Assembly (NCBI RefSeq): GCF_007748035.1
Contig: NZ_CP036278.1
Coordinates: 868,001 to 932,000 of the forward strand
Length of the DNA stretch: 64,000 nt
Origin: Aeoliella mucimassa
GTDB lineage: Bacteria; Planctomycetota; Planctomycetia; Pirellulales; Lacipirellulaceae
Direction of reading: 5' to 3'
Of the stretch, positions 51,612 to 59,750 are shown one piece after another (the stretch's first letter is position 1; each line of letters begins with the position of its first letter). The notes beneath the pieces were generated by a model. It worked only from the letters and a program-made list of their open reading frames with translations, did not search any database and had not been told where the DNA came from. The position numbers and the translations under genes are program-made.

Positions 51612-52298
51612 CTACACTACGCCGTACGTCACGTTGCGGAATAGCAAACCGGTTTCGCCTTTCGGCGTGGCCGAATCGCTAGGCGATGGCAAAAAGTCCA
51701 TCTCGGGCAACGAATTGGGAAGCGGCCAGCGGAACATCTGGCTGTCGCTCGGCGCTTCGGTCTCGGGGGTCGTCATGTTGCGATTGCTCAAACCAACCAG
51801 CGAAATCGAGGCGAGACCCTGACCGGTGCGAAACCACACCTCGCGGCCGGGAGCTTGCTCCACGGGGTACGACGTATGCGGTACCGCGTCGGCAATCATC
51901 GGCACGGCCGAAGGGTTGTTCGGCGGAGCCACCGGGGTGGTCGAGGGATCTTGGTTGAAGAGGATGGCTACCATCACGCTGGCAGCAATCGCCAGACTCG
52001 CCCAGCGATACCACGAGACACTCGTGTGCTGGTGCGGGGCGTAAGGCTCTCTAACTATAGTTTTGGTGGGCTGGGGGTCGGCCGCTATTTCGCTCATCAC
52101 ACGATCGGCCAGACTGATGTTCGACGAAGGCAACGGCTCGCAACGATCGGCAGCCAATGCCTGATACGCCGACGCCAACGTCGCACACTCGCCACAGCTG
52201 GCAAGGTGTTCGGTCAGGGCGGTGTCGTCTTCCACCTGTTGGCGATTATCCAAGAGCGTTTGCAGTCGCAGCTCGGCTTGGTCGCATCGCATGTTCAT
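51612..52298 (-). CDS. Anti-sigma factor with zinc-finger-like domain
   Basis: 228 residues. The N-terminus has the anti-sigma ZAS pattern TEHLASCGECATLASAYQALAA (H, C, C). One membrane helix follows (SLAIAASVMVAILFN), then a periplasmic C-terminus of about 115 residues (FDMDFLPSPSDS near the end). It would hold its sigma factor inactive at the membrane until a signal arrives. The gene overlaps the sigma gene by 53 bp (52246-52298), which implies tight co-regulation. Confidence 0.83.
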   Translation of the reverse strand: MNMRCDQAELRLQTLLDNRQQVEDDTALTEHLASCGECATLASAYQALAADRCEPLPSSNISLADRVMSEIAADPQPTKTIVREPYAPHQHTSVSWYRWASLAIAASVMVAILFNQDPSTTPVAPPNNPSAVPMIADAVPHTSYPVEQAPGREVWFRTGQGLASISLVGLSNRNMTTPETEAPSDSQMFRWPLPNSLPEMDFLPSPSDSATPKGETGLLFRNVTYGVV

Positions 52299-52884
52299 TC
52301 TCGCTGTGATCCACTCTCTCTACCACGCCGCGACGAATAAGTCGGGCGGCTACTTCTTGTCGGGTGCGGTGAATCCAAGTCTTCACCGTGCCCACGGGCA
52401 CTTCCATGACCTCCGCAATCTCGGCATAAGCAAGCTGATCCTGATGGAACAGCTCGAACGCTTGTCGGTGTTCGCTACGAACCTGGGCCAGGGCCAAATC
52501 GACTTCCTCCACCAATTGTCCATGGTCTTGGTCGCCGGAGCCGCGAGCGGGAAGCTCTTCGGCCAGGATCTGTCCGTCGCACGCGACCGCCTTGCGTTTC
52601 GCGAGCGCCGTGCGACACCGATTTGCCGCAATCGCCAGCAACCAGGGACGCAACGGCCGCGAGCGGTCCCAGCTGGCCAGACTTCGCAGCGCCCGCAGGA
52701 ACGTTTCCTGCGCCACGTCTTCTGCGTCGTGCCGACAGCCGAGCATCCGCTGGCAAACCCGAAGCACCATTTCCTCGTGACGTTCCACCAACGCACGCAT
52801 GGCCGATTGCTCGCCGGAGAGTATCTCCAGGGCAAGCGCGCGATCCACGGCGTCGGAGTCGGTGTTGTCTCGATGTCTGGTCAA
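52246..52884 (-). CDS. ECF RNA polymerase sigma factor
   Basis: 212 residues. Region 2 is CRHDAEDVAQETFLRALRSLASWDRSRPLRPWLLAIAANRCRTALAKRK. Region 4 is QLAYAEIAEVMEVPVGTVKTWIHRTRQEVAARL, with a helix-turn-helix. It directs RNA polymerase to a stress or envelope regulon; the -35/-10 recognition cannot be deduced from this. It is followed, with an overlap, by its predicted anti-sigma gene. Upstream lies a 700-bp gap with inverted repeats that could hold its autoregulated promoter. Confidence 0.92.
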   Translation of the reverse strand: MTRHRDNTDSDAVDRALALEILSGEQSAMRALVERHEEMVLRVCQRMLGCRHDAEDVAQETFLRALRSLASWDRSRPLRPWLLAIAANRCRTALAKRKAVACDGQILAEELPARGSGDQDHGQLVEEVDLALAQVRSEHRQAFELFHQDQLAYAEIAEVMEVPVGTVKTWIHRTRQEVAARLIRRGVVERVDHSENEHAMRPSRAATANALG

Positions 52885-53589
52885 GGAAAGGCCTTGGCTG
52901 CTAGCTTCTGGAGAGGGATACCTAGGTTATTCGCCAGCGGTTTCACTTTCTTGTGGATTCGCCCAAGAAGGGGATCGCCGGCGGGTGGGAGTGTAGGGGA
53001 GCGATGGTGTTCGTACGCACCAAATCCCCCGTTTTCTCGGCCTTGGGTGGGTTTTTGCCCCCAGGGGGTGTGGGCTGGGGGCGGTTCGATGGCACTTAAG
53101 TGGTTGCCTGTTAACAGTTTCCGTTTTGCCCCCATTTTGGCAATATCGATTCGTGGGGGCAAAACCCGCCATGCTGCAAACAGCTAGCGGGGCGGCTGGT
53201 CGATCCCCCCCAAGCGGCGGGGGCCAGTCGGTTCGAGTCCAGTCGGTTCGATTTCATTTGTTCCGGTGGCAATAGGTTGTTCCGTGGGCCATGGCAGCCA
53301 CTGGCCGCGCATCGCACCTCCCTATTAGAGCAACGCAGGTGGCCAAAATCTAGGAAAAAAGCGGCAACTTTGCGGCCTGTTCGCTCGCTCGATTCCGCCG
53401 CGGCTGGCACCTCCCGCTCGGGGTCAGTGAGCGGACTAGCACACCCGGTACCGGCCGCTCGAATGGCTGCTGCTCCGAATTGGTGGGAAATTCAAGATCC
53501 GATCGAACCAGCGGCGGGCACCGCAGGGCGGCATGCGAATTGCACCCTAAATTGCCGTCAGTCGACTTGCTGATGAAAGGAGACGTACC
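52885..53589. other. Long intergenic region with TTTTGCCCCCA repeats
   Basis: About 700 bp between the divergent sigma and cytidylate-kinase-like genes. GTTTTGCCCCCA (53123-53134) and TGGGGGCAAAAC (53154-53165) form a perfect 12-bp inverted repeat with a 19-base spacer; a further direct copy, TTTTTGCCCCCA, is at 53052-53063. TGCAAACAGCTAGCGG lies at 53175-53190 and recurs at 58240-58255. No tRNA or ORF with credible coding character. Confidence 0.5.
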
Positions 53590-54297
53590 ATGACTACGCA
53601 GGCAAATCGTCTTGGACAGAGTCTCGACCGGGCTTATCGACATTGGCGCGAACGTGGCTCTTTAACCCGCTCGGGCGAGCGGCACGATCCCACTAGGCTT
53701 ACGATTGCCATCAGTCGCGAACGCGGCGCCGGCGGCGGAACCGTCGCTCGTTTGCTCGCTGAACGGCTCGACTGGCCGTTGTACGACCGAGAACTTCTGG
53801 AGCACATCGCCGAGCGTTCCGGTGTGCACGAGGACCAGCTCAACAAGCTGGACGAATCGAGGCCGGCCTGGTTCTCCGAGGTGCTGCAGTCGCTCGGCCC
53901 CGCCAAGCAGATGACTGCCGCCGGCTACGCAGCCTTGCTGCACGAGCTACTTTGCGCGTTGTACATGCAAGGCAACTGCATCGTGCTCGGCCGCGGAGCC
54001 GCCCAGATTTTGCCACTCGAACGCACCATTCGCGTGCGGTTGATCGCCCCCTACGAGTACCGGGTGGAGCGCGTGCTCGAAACGCTGGTCACCCGTCAGG
54101 CGGCCGAACGGCACGTGCACGACTCGGATCGCGACCGGCGGTTGTTCGTGAAGGAGTACTTCCACAAAGACGTCAACAACTGCCACGACTACGACCTGAC
54201 CATCGACACTTCACGAGTCGACGCGGTGACTTGCTGCGAACTCATCGAACTTGCCATGGTCGGCCGCACCGCCGCAGCGCGTAAAGCGGCGGAGTGA
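53590..54297 (+). CDS. Cytidylate-kinase-like protein
   Basis: 235 residues. The P-loop nucleotide-kinase core starts TIAISRERGAGGGTVARLLAERLDWPLYDRELLEHIAERSG; the P-loop is ERGAGGGTVA. The middle has DESRPAWFSEVLQSLG and CIVLGRGAAQILPLERTIRVRLIAPYEYRVERVLE, typical of the PF13189 cytidylate-kinase-like family. It is not the canonical Cmk and substrate is not known. An intrinsic terminator follows at 54343-54400. It starts after a GAAAGGAG purine run at 53575-53582. Confidence 0.88.
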   Translation: MTTQANRLGQSLDRAYRHWRERGSLTRSGERHDPTRLTIAISRERGAGGGTVARLLAERLDWPLYDRELLEHIAERSGVHEDQLNKLDESRPAWFSEVLQSLGPAKQMTAAGYAALLHELLCALYMQGNCIVLGRGAAQILPLERTIRVRLIAPYEYRVERVLETLVTRQAAERHVHDSDRDRRLFVKEYFHKDVNNCHDYDLTIDTSRVDAVTCCELIELAMVGRTAAARKAAE

Positions 54298-54342
54298 GAG
54301 CGGAACCAGGCAGCAAAGGAAGAGATACGCAAAACCATCCAG

Positions 54343-54400
54343 CAGTCGACCGAAGTAGGCGGTTTACCCACGTGGTAAGCTTCGGTTGACTGTTCTTTTT
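54343..54400 (+). terminator. Intrinsic terminator after the cytidylate-kinase-like gene
   Basis: CAGTCGACCGAAG at 54343-54355 pairs with CTTCGGTTGACTG at 54380-54392 (12 of 13 pairs), followed by TTCTTTTTT at 54393-54401 on the plus strand. The loop of 24 bases contains a second small palindrome (TTACCCACGTGGTAA). Confidence 0.8.
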
Positions 54401-54434
54401 TGCAGCTTCCCTTCGAATGACAAGGCCGTTCCGC

Positions 54435-55442
54435 TCAGTAGTCGGAGCCATCGAGTACGATGTTGCGATAGGGAGAGTTCGATTTGCGGTCGTTGGGAGT
54501 CATCAACGCGCGAAGCACTTTGTAGTCGATTTTCTCCTGTAGGAACTGAGCCCGCCCGCTGGCGAAGGTCACGTTGACTCCGCCGGGATGATTGCTGGAG
54601 GGGCGTGCGTCGGCTTCCATCATCAGTTGGTACGAGTGCGTCGACGAACTGCTGGACCGCAGTGGGGTAGCGTCGTGTCGCTTGCAGTCCTCGATACCTC
54701 CCGGGCAGGGAGCGTTGTCGCTATTGATGTATCGCCCGGTGTTGTCGGCTGGGTACCAATGGAACACGGGGTTCCAGAGTCGATCTTTCCGTTTCCCCAC
54801 GAAGTCGCCATCGATGAGATTGTCGACATCATAGTTCGCATTGAACCCACCCCAGCCGACGTAGTCGAACCGCGAGGCGTCGAGATTCTCCGACAGACTC
54901 AAGGTGGAGTCGCGGCCGTCGAACCAGTGCCCTTCGAGCATCGAAAGCTTTGAGTTCATCGCCTGATTCAAGAATGGTCCATTCGACGGCGACTGGTCGA
55001 GGATCGAACCGGTCATGCCAGCGTTGCAAACGATGCTGGTCGAAGCCTCGGAACGTTGCTTGGTGTCTTCGCTAGGGCAGAGGAAGAGTGCGACGTACTT
55101 GTCGGGGCGTTCCCCTCCGTTGTAGGCATCGCTCAGTTGCGTTTGCTCGAGGTCTTCGAGCAGCACAACCGACCAGGTGACGAAGAACTCGCCAGCCAAG
55201 CTGTTCAAGCGGTCTTTCGGCAACGGTTCGACCGCACCAGGCCAGCGCCGCATCCGCTCGTCGAAACTAAGGGTGGCGATGCCGAGCTGACGCATGTTGT
55301 TCAGGCATTGCGCCTTGCGTCCCGACTCGCGAGCAGCCGAAACCGCCGGCAACAGCAGCGCGGCCAGCACTCCGATGATCGCAATCACGACAAGAAGTTC
55401 AACCAGCGTAAACGCACGACGAGACTCCGTAGGCCGAGCCAT
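54435..55442 (-). CDS. DUF1559-family prepilin-like protein
   Basis: 335 residues from ATG 55442; a longer frame to 55502 is possible but less typical. The N-terminus RRAFTLVELLVVIAIIGVLAALLLPAVSAARES is the type IV prepilin/pseudopilin signal (cleavage before FTLVEL, methylated Phe), then AQCLNNMRQLGIA. The large beta-rich C-terminal domain with WFDGRDSTLSLSENLD is typical of DUF1559, expanded in planctomycetes. It is likely exported and anchored in the membrane; the role is unknown. The gene is preceded by a 620-bp gap. Confidence 0.93.
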   Translation of the reverse strand: MARPTESRRAFTLVELLVVIAIIGVLAALLLPAVSAARESGRKAQCLNNMRQLGIATLSFDERMRRWPGAVEPLPKDRLNSLAGEFFVTWSVVLLEDLEQTQLSDAYNGGERPDKYVALFLCPSEDTKQRSEASTSIVCNAGMTGSILDQSPSNGPFLNQAMNSKLSMLEGHWFDGRDSTLSLSENLDASRFDYVGWGGFNANYDVDNLIDGDFVGKRKDRLWNPVFHWYPADNTGRYINSDNAPCPGGIEDCKRHDATPLRSSSSSTHSYQLMMEADARPSSNHPGGVNVTFASGRAQFLQEKIDYKVLRALMTPNDRKSNSPYRNIVLDGSDY

Positions 55443-56069
55443 TGTTCCCCTGCTCCTGTTAGTAGTAGTGAGAGTCGATCCTTTGTGTTGGAACTCACGC
55501 ACGGATAAGTTCGCGATCGTCCACGGAGCTTATTCCATGGCAGAAGAGAAATTATCGCGAACAGTAAATGTGGTGGTTTAGTACTAGTGACGTGTGTGGT
55601 GAGATGGCAGGGGGGATAGGCAAGTGAGCGAGGGGAGCGGGCTCCTCCGCGGGGGAGTGGCTCCGGGCAGATAGGGCCAGATGGATGAGAGGCGTTGCGA
55701 GAAGGGGGAACGGAAAAAATTTTGTGTCGTCCTAGCTGTCGACCATCTGGATTACACAGCCAAGCCAGCCGTGGCTAGATCCCGGTGATTAGCGTATTGC
55801 TGCTTTGAATCTCCTGTTGTCAAGCTTTTTGTGGGGACCCGTGGCGAGGAAAAACGAACTGCTTTTTGCTGGAAATGGCTTGCCGGGCAATTACGCTAAG
55901 AAGTAGGTATTGCCCCATTGTGCGGTGGCGACCCTGTGTTTGCCCTCTAATTCGTTGAACCGGAAGGAACTAATGAACCTGAAAACACGCGACTGACAGC
56001 GCCATGGGGCGCTCGTCTGGATGCACGGGTTCATCCATTTATAGTTTCCCTCTGATTACCGGTTCCACC
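55443..56069. other. Long intergenic region between divergent secreted-protein genes
   Basis: About 630 bp between the DUF1559 gene (minus) and the SdrD/PEP-CTERM gene (plus). A short peptide MNLKTRD (55973-55996) is preceded by GGAAGGAAC and could be a leader peptide, but this is unproven. Otherwise no gene, RNA or repeat recognised. Confidence 0.35.
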
Positions 56070-56720
56070 ATGATTCACCAACGCTTCGGCGTGTGGAGTG
56101 GTGCTTGCGCGTGGCTCGTTGTTCTGGCCTGCTGCGCAGCGCACGCCTCTGCCGCTGTTATTTCCACATCTGGCACTTCAGAACTGTCGGGGTGGGTTTA
56201 TATCGATCGCAACAACGATGGCATTCTGGCTTACGAAGACGACCCCTTGCCGGAGTTCGTCATCGTCGGCGCGGAAGTCAATCTCTACAGAACAACCGGC
56301 GGCTTTGGAGTCCTGCTGGGGACGGCCGTAACCGATGATAACGGTATGTACAGCTTTAGTGGACTGACCGCAGGCACCTACTCGCTGCGACAAGTGCAGC
56401 CCGAAGCCTATTTAGATGGCCTCGACACGCTCGGCACGCTGAATATGGCGAGCGGACAAATGGTGACCGAAGACTACAGCCCTGGCATCGTTGGTGACGA
56501 CGTGTTTCAAGAGATCGTCATCGGCAACAACATGCAGGGCATGTGCTACAACTTCGGCGAGCGTGGATTGCTGCCTGGCTACGTGTCGAAACGATACTTA
56601 CTGGCCAAGGCCATTCCGATGCCAACCACGCCTGGCGACGTGGAAGTTCCCGAGCCAAGCTCGGTGCTACTCGTGAGCCTAGGCCTCGTGGGTGGTTGGT
56701 TCTGGATGCGGCGACAGTAA
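56070..56720 (+). CDS. SdrD B-like domain protein with PEP-CTERM signal
   Basis: 216 residues from ATG 56070. Signal peptide MIHQRFGVWSGACAWLVVLACCAAHASA. Residues about 40-120 form an SdrD/CNA B-type domain: GWVYIDRNNDGILAYEDDPLPEFVI, then GTAVTDDNGMYSFSGLTAGTYSLRQVQPEAYLDG, which carries calcium-binding Asp residues. The C-terminus is PEPSSVLLVSLGLVGGWFWMRRQ: the PEP motif, membrane helix and basic end of an exosortase-processed surface protein. Upstream ATG at 56004 adds an improbable leader. Confidence 0.87.
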   Translation: MIHQRFGVWSGACAWLVVLACCAAHASAAVISTSGTSELSGWVYIDRNNDGILAYEDDPLPEFVIVGAEVNLYRTTGGFGVLLGTAVTDDNGMYSFSGLTAGTYSLRQVQPEAYLDGLDTLGTLNMASGQMVTEDYSPGIVGDDVFQEIVIGNNMQGMCYNFGERGLLPGYVSKRYLLAKAIPMPTTPGDVEVPEPSSVLLVSLGLVGGWFWMRRQ

Positions 56721-56747
56721 AAGCCAGCGCACACGATACTGCGCATG

Positions 56748-56784
56748 AAAAAAGCCTCCGACTCCCACGAGAGGAGTCAGAGGC
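56748..56784 (-). terminator. Intrinsic terminator after the BBP7 gene
   Basis: GCCTCCGACTCC at 56754-56765 pairs with GGAGTCAGAGGC at 56773-56784 with one mismatch; on the minus strand the stem is followed by TTTTTT (AAAAAA at 56748-56753). The plus strand also has a short T-run just beyond, so it may serve both convergent genes. Confidence 0.78.
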
Positions 56785-56807
56785 CGATGTAGTTTTCAAA
56801 ATCGATC

Positions 56808-58181
56808 TTAGTACGACAGCTCAAGCCCAACATCCAGGCCGTGAGCCACCATGGTGGAATCTTGCAGCCCTGGGAACGCCGGCGCGGCGCCGCCGCCCGC
56901 TTGAACGGGTGGCAGGTTGCGCGGATCGACTTCCAGGTTGGCTGGCAAGTGATCGGCGGCCATCACCACGTTGTTCCACACGACCACGTTGTAGCCAAGG
57001 CGACCGCTGAGGTGCTTGGTGAGCTGGCAACCTAGGCCAAGCCGAAAGTTCGGAATGACCGTGGCCTTGGTGTCGCTGTAGTAACCAATGTTGGTTTCCG
57101 ACGAGGTGAGCAAGCCACCTGCGGCGGTGGAGCTACCAACCGATGGCACGGTGCTGACCGTGGAACCGTCGATCGTCACGCTGCGCCGATGAGCACCCAC
57201 GGCCATCGCCGCGGTCCCTTCGACCCAGTAGCACGAGCGGGTCATGCGGCCTTTGAGGCCGATTTCGCCACCGTGGAATTCGTTGTCGCTATAGAACTGG
57301 TCGCGTAACTGAATCGTCGTGCCAGGTACCAATGGGGTACTCGTCGCCGGCAGCACGGTGAGGTCTTCGTAGATGCCGAGTTGCGACTTGTAGCGATAAT
57401 GGCGGTAACCGCTCACCAGATCGAGATTCCATTGCGGCCCACAGGGATCGCAACTCTGTCGCAAGCAATTCTGCAGCAGCAGCGAAGCTCCGCGGAATTG
57501 ATCGGTCGCGTGGATCGAAATGGTTCCATCGAGTTCGTCCGGAACCGAAACAAACTCGGCGTCGTTATCGTCCAGCTCCGTGTTGTAGAACGGACGGGCG
57601 ATAATCAGCGAGCTGTCGGGGCCCTGGTTGAAATCGTAGCCATCGCCACCGACGTCGAAGAACTCGCCGGTGATGGCGATCGTCTGGCAGTCGTTGAGCC
57701 ACATGCCAGCTTGCAGCCGGTAGCCGCTTCGCCAGCCGTCGCTTACTTCTTGATTACCGGCCAGGATGCTGGTGGTCGGCTCGCCGAGCACGCCTGCGAG
57801 CGTGGGATCGGTCCCATCGGGGCTGGCGGTTACCAGCGGTGGTAGGTCGGTTCCGCTAAGTTGCCACGACAGGTAATCGGCCATGAACCATAGCCGTCCG
57901 GTACCACTGAAGGCCGAACCACATTGGCCAGGCATAATGCCATCGCTACAGCCGATGTCGGTGCAGTACGCGCCGGTGTCGTATCTAATGGGACCGTAGT
58001 CACTGCCATCAAGGTAGCTCGTGTCGTATTGGTCGGTTACATAGGCGTTGGCTTCCTCGTCGGTGATGAAGACAACGTCGTCCTGCGCTTGAGCGAGTCC
58101 GGCCGTTAATGCCAGTAGTGCGAGCGCAATTACTCCCTGGACGCTTCGGCGAAGCCGAGCGTCGATCCATGCCTGAGTCAT
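56808..58181 (-). CDS. BBP7-family outer membrane beta-barrel protein
   Basis: 457 residues from ATG 58181. Signal peptide in RRSVQGVIALALLALTAGLAQA. Following an N-terminal part with several Cys (YCTDIGCSDGIMPGQC), the BBP7 domain begins SGTGRLWFMADYLSWQLSGTDLPPLVT. Then beta-strand-rich sequence (QSCDPCGPQWNLDLVSGYRHYRY) and GLGCQLTKHLSGRLGYNVVVWNNVV run to the end, as in the family. BBP7 is characteristic of planctomycetes. The longer frame to 58595 runs through intergenic sequence and is rejected. Confidence 0.9.
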   Translation of the reverse strand: MTQAWIDARLRRSVQGVIALALLALTAGLAQAQDDVVFITDEEANAYVTDQYDTSYLDGSDYGPIRYDTGAYCTDIGCSDGIMPGQCGSAFSGTGRLWFMADYLSWQLSGTDLPPLVTASPDGTDPTLAGVLGEPTTSILAGNQEVSDGWRSGYRLQAGMWLNDCQTIAITGEFFDVGGDGYDFNQGPDSSLIIARPFYNTELDDNDAEFVSVPDELDGTISIHATDQFRGASLLLQNCLRQSCDPCGPQWNLDLVSGYRHYRYKSQLGIYEDLTVLPATSTPLVPGTTIQLRDQFYSDNEFHGGEIGLKGRMTRSCYWVEGTAAMAVGAHRRSVTIDGSTVSTVPSVGSSTAAGGLLTSSETNIGYYSDTKATVIPNFRLGLGCQLTKHLSGRLGYNVVVWNNVVMAADHLPANLEVDPRNLPPVQAGGGAAPAFPGLQDSTMVAHGLDVGLELSY

Positions 58182-58574
58182 TTCCCCCCTCCGTGTAATT
58201 AAGATGCACACAACGACCCGTGTCGATGCATGCTCCGCGTGCAAACAGCTAGCGGAGAGCGCTATGTGGTTGGATCCCCCGGCGAAATGAGCTTCGCCAC
58301 CAACACGCCCCCCGCGGGATGGTTGCTTGCACGGATGGCCTTGCGAGTAGGCCACTGGCTCTAGATCGACACGATCGGCTCGCAGGATGAAACGTAAATC
58401 TTGAAGAAAACAGCGATCTTTCTGACCCCGAGGTCTCGTATGCATTCGCGTGGTAACGATTAGCGGAGGATTTCCAGCTGCTAGCAGTGCGCGTCGCTGC
58501 CGGAATTCGCATGCGGTTGCTCTGTTGCAGTATACTGCGTTCTCACTCATCCCCGTTTCTTGCCGGAGGTCCCT
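58182..58574. other. Intergenic region between divergent BBP7 and fucosidase genes
   Basis: About 390 bp. TGCAAACAGCTAGCGG at 58240-58255 repeats a 16-base sequence at 53175-53190, and in both places GGATCCCCC-type sequence follows (GATCCCCC at 53212-53219 and 58276-58283 region). The role is unknown; no gene or RNA seen. Confidence 0.4.
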
Positions 58575-59750
58575 ATGCTCCCATCCAAGAACCATCCGTT
58601 GCCCACCCGGCGACAGTTTCTAGCAACCACCGCTGCGGCGACGTTGCTGCCCCGTTTGGTCCAGGCCCGGTTGCCCGACGAGACGACGCCCAAGTACCTG
58701 AGTGGCTACAGCAAGCTGTACGCGAATGATCCCCGCGCGGCCGCCAAGGCGTGGTTCGCCGACGCTGGTTTTGGGTTGTTCATGCACTACGGGATCGCGA
58801 GCTTGCTCGGGCGGGGGGAGTGGGTGCAGTACCGCGAGGCGATACCGCTCTCGGAGTACGAGTCGCTGAAGGATCGCTTTGTGGCCGACCGGTTCGACGC
58901 CGACTTCATCACCGACATGGCGCTCGAAGCGGGCATGAAGTACGTGAACCTCACGACTCGGCACCACGATAGCTTCTGTTTGTTCGAGTCGAAGCTGTCC
59001 GACTACTCGTCGGTCGAGAGTCCTGCGAAACGCGATCTGGTCGGCGAATTGGCCGAGCAGTGTCACGCAAAGGGCTTGGGGGTGTTCTTCTACTATTCTT
59101 ATGCCCTCGACTGGCGGCATCCTTACTTCTACCCGCGGTCGTACTACCCGATCGCCCGCCCAGCTTACAAGCAGCCGGAGCCGCGGTATCAGTTCGCGAA
59201 CGACGACGATTTTCAGCGCTACATCGATTTCGTGCACGGGCAGATTCGCGAGCTGCTCACCAACTACGGCCCGGTCGCTGGCATGTGGTTCGACCCGATC
59301 ATGGGCTACTACGCCAAGCCCGATTTGTTTCCGATCGACGAAACGTATCGCCTGGTGCGGAGCCTGCAACCGCAGACGCTCATTAGCTTCAAGCAAGGAG
59401 CCAACGGCGACGAAGACTTCGCCGCGCCGGAACGCAAAGGTTACTCACTGGCCGACACCGTGCGGCAGCGGTGCGGTGATTACTCCGGCGACATTGCCGC
59501 GAAGGCGTGGGAATCGAACAAGGATAAGCACAACGAAATCTGCGATACCATGCAGCCGCAAGCGTGGGGATACAACAAGAAGAACGACAAGCAGCATCTG
59601 ACCGCCGAGCAGGTGGTGGAGCGGCTCGACTCGGCTGCCAGCAACCGCTGCAACCTGCTGATGAATACCGGCCCGCTGCCGGATGGTTCGATCCACGAAG
59701 CCGACGTGCGTGCGTTTGCTAAAGTTGGCAAGCTGCTCGCAACTCGTTAG
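58575..59750 (+). CDS. Secreted alpha-L-fucosidase (GH29)
   Basis: 391 residues from ATG 58575. The N-terminus TRRQFLATTAAATLLPRL is a twin-arginine signal. GH29 motifs follow: AKFGLFMHYGIAS-like (AGFGLFMHYGIASLLGRGEWV), LNLTTRHHDSFCLFESKLSDY, KGLGVFFYYSYALDW and GPVAGMWFDPIMGYY, with the Asp nucleophile expected in WFDPIM. NTGPLPDGSI is near the C-terminus. It hydrolyses terminal alpha-L-fucose, for instance in fucoidans or host glycans. It overlaps the stop of the convergent PEP-CTERM gene by four bases. Confidence 0.9.
   Translation: MLPSKNHPLPTRRQFLATTAAATLLPRLVQARLPDETTPKYLSGYSKLYANDPRAAAKAWFADAGFGLFMHYGIASLLGRGEWVQYREAIPLSEYESLKDRFVADRFDADFITDMALEAGMKYVNLTTRHHDSFCLFESKLSDYSSVESPAKRDLVGELAEQCHAKGLGVFFYYSYALDWRHPYFYPRSYYPIARPAYKQPEPRYQFANDDDFQRYIDFVHGQIRELLTNYGPVAGMWFDPIMGYYAKPDLFPIDETYRLVRSLQPQTLISFKQGANGDEDFAAPERKGYSLADTVRQRCGDYSGDIAAKAWESNKDKHNEICDTMQPQAWGYNKKNDKQHLTAEQVVERLDSAASNRCNLLMNTGPLPDGSIHEADVRAFAKVGKLLATR

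Noticed and set aside
51387-51644. 85-residue plus-strand frame in the gap after the histone-like gene
   Set aside because: Arg/Gln-rich peptide that runs into the anti-sigma gene on the other strand; no start signal.
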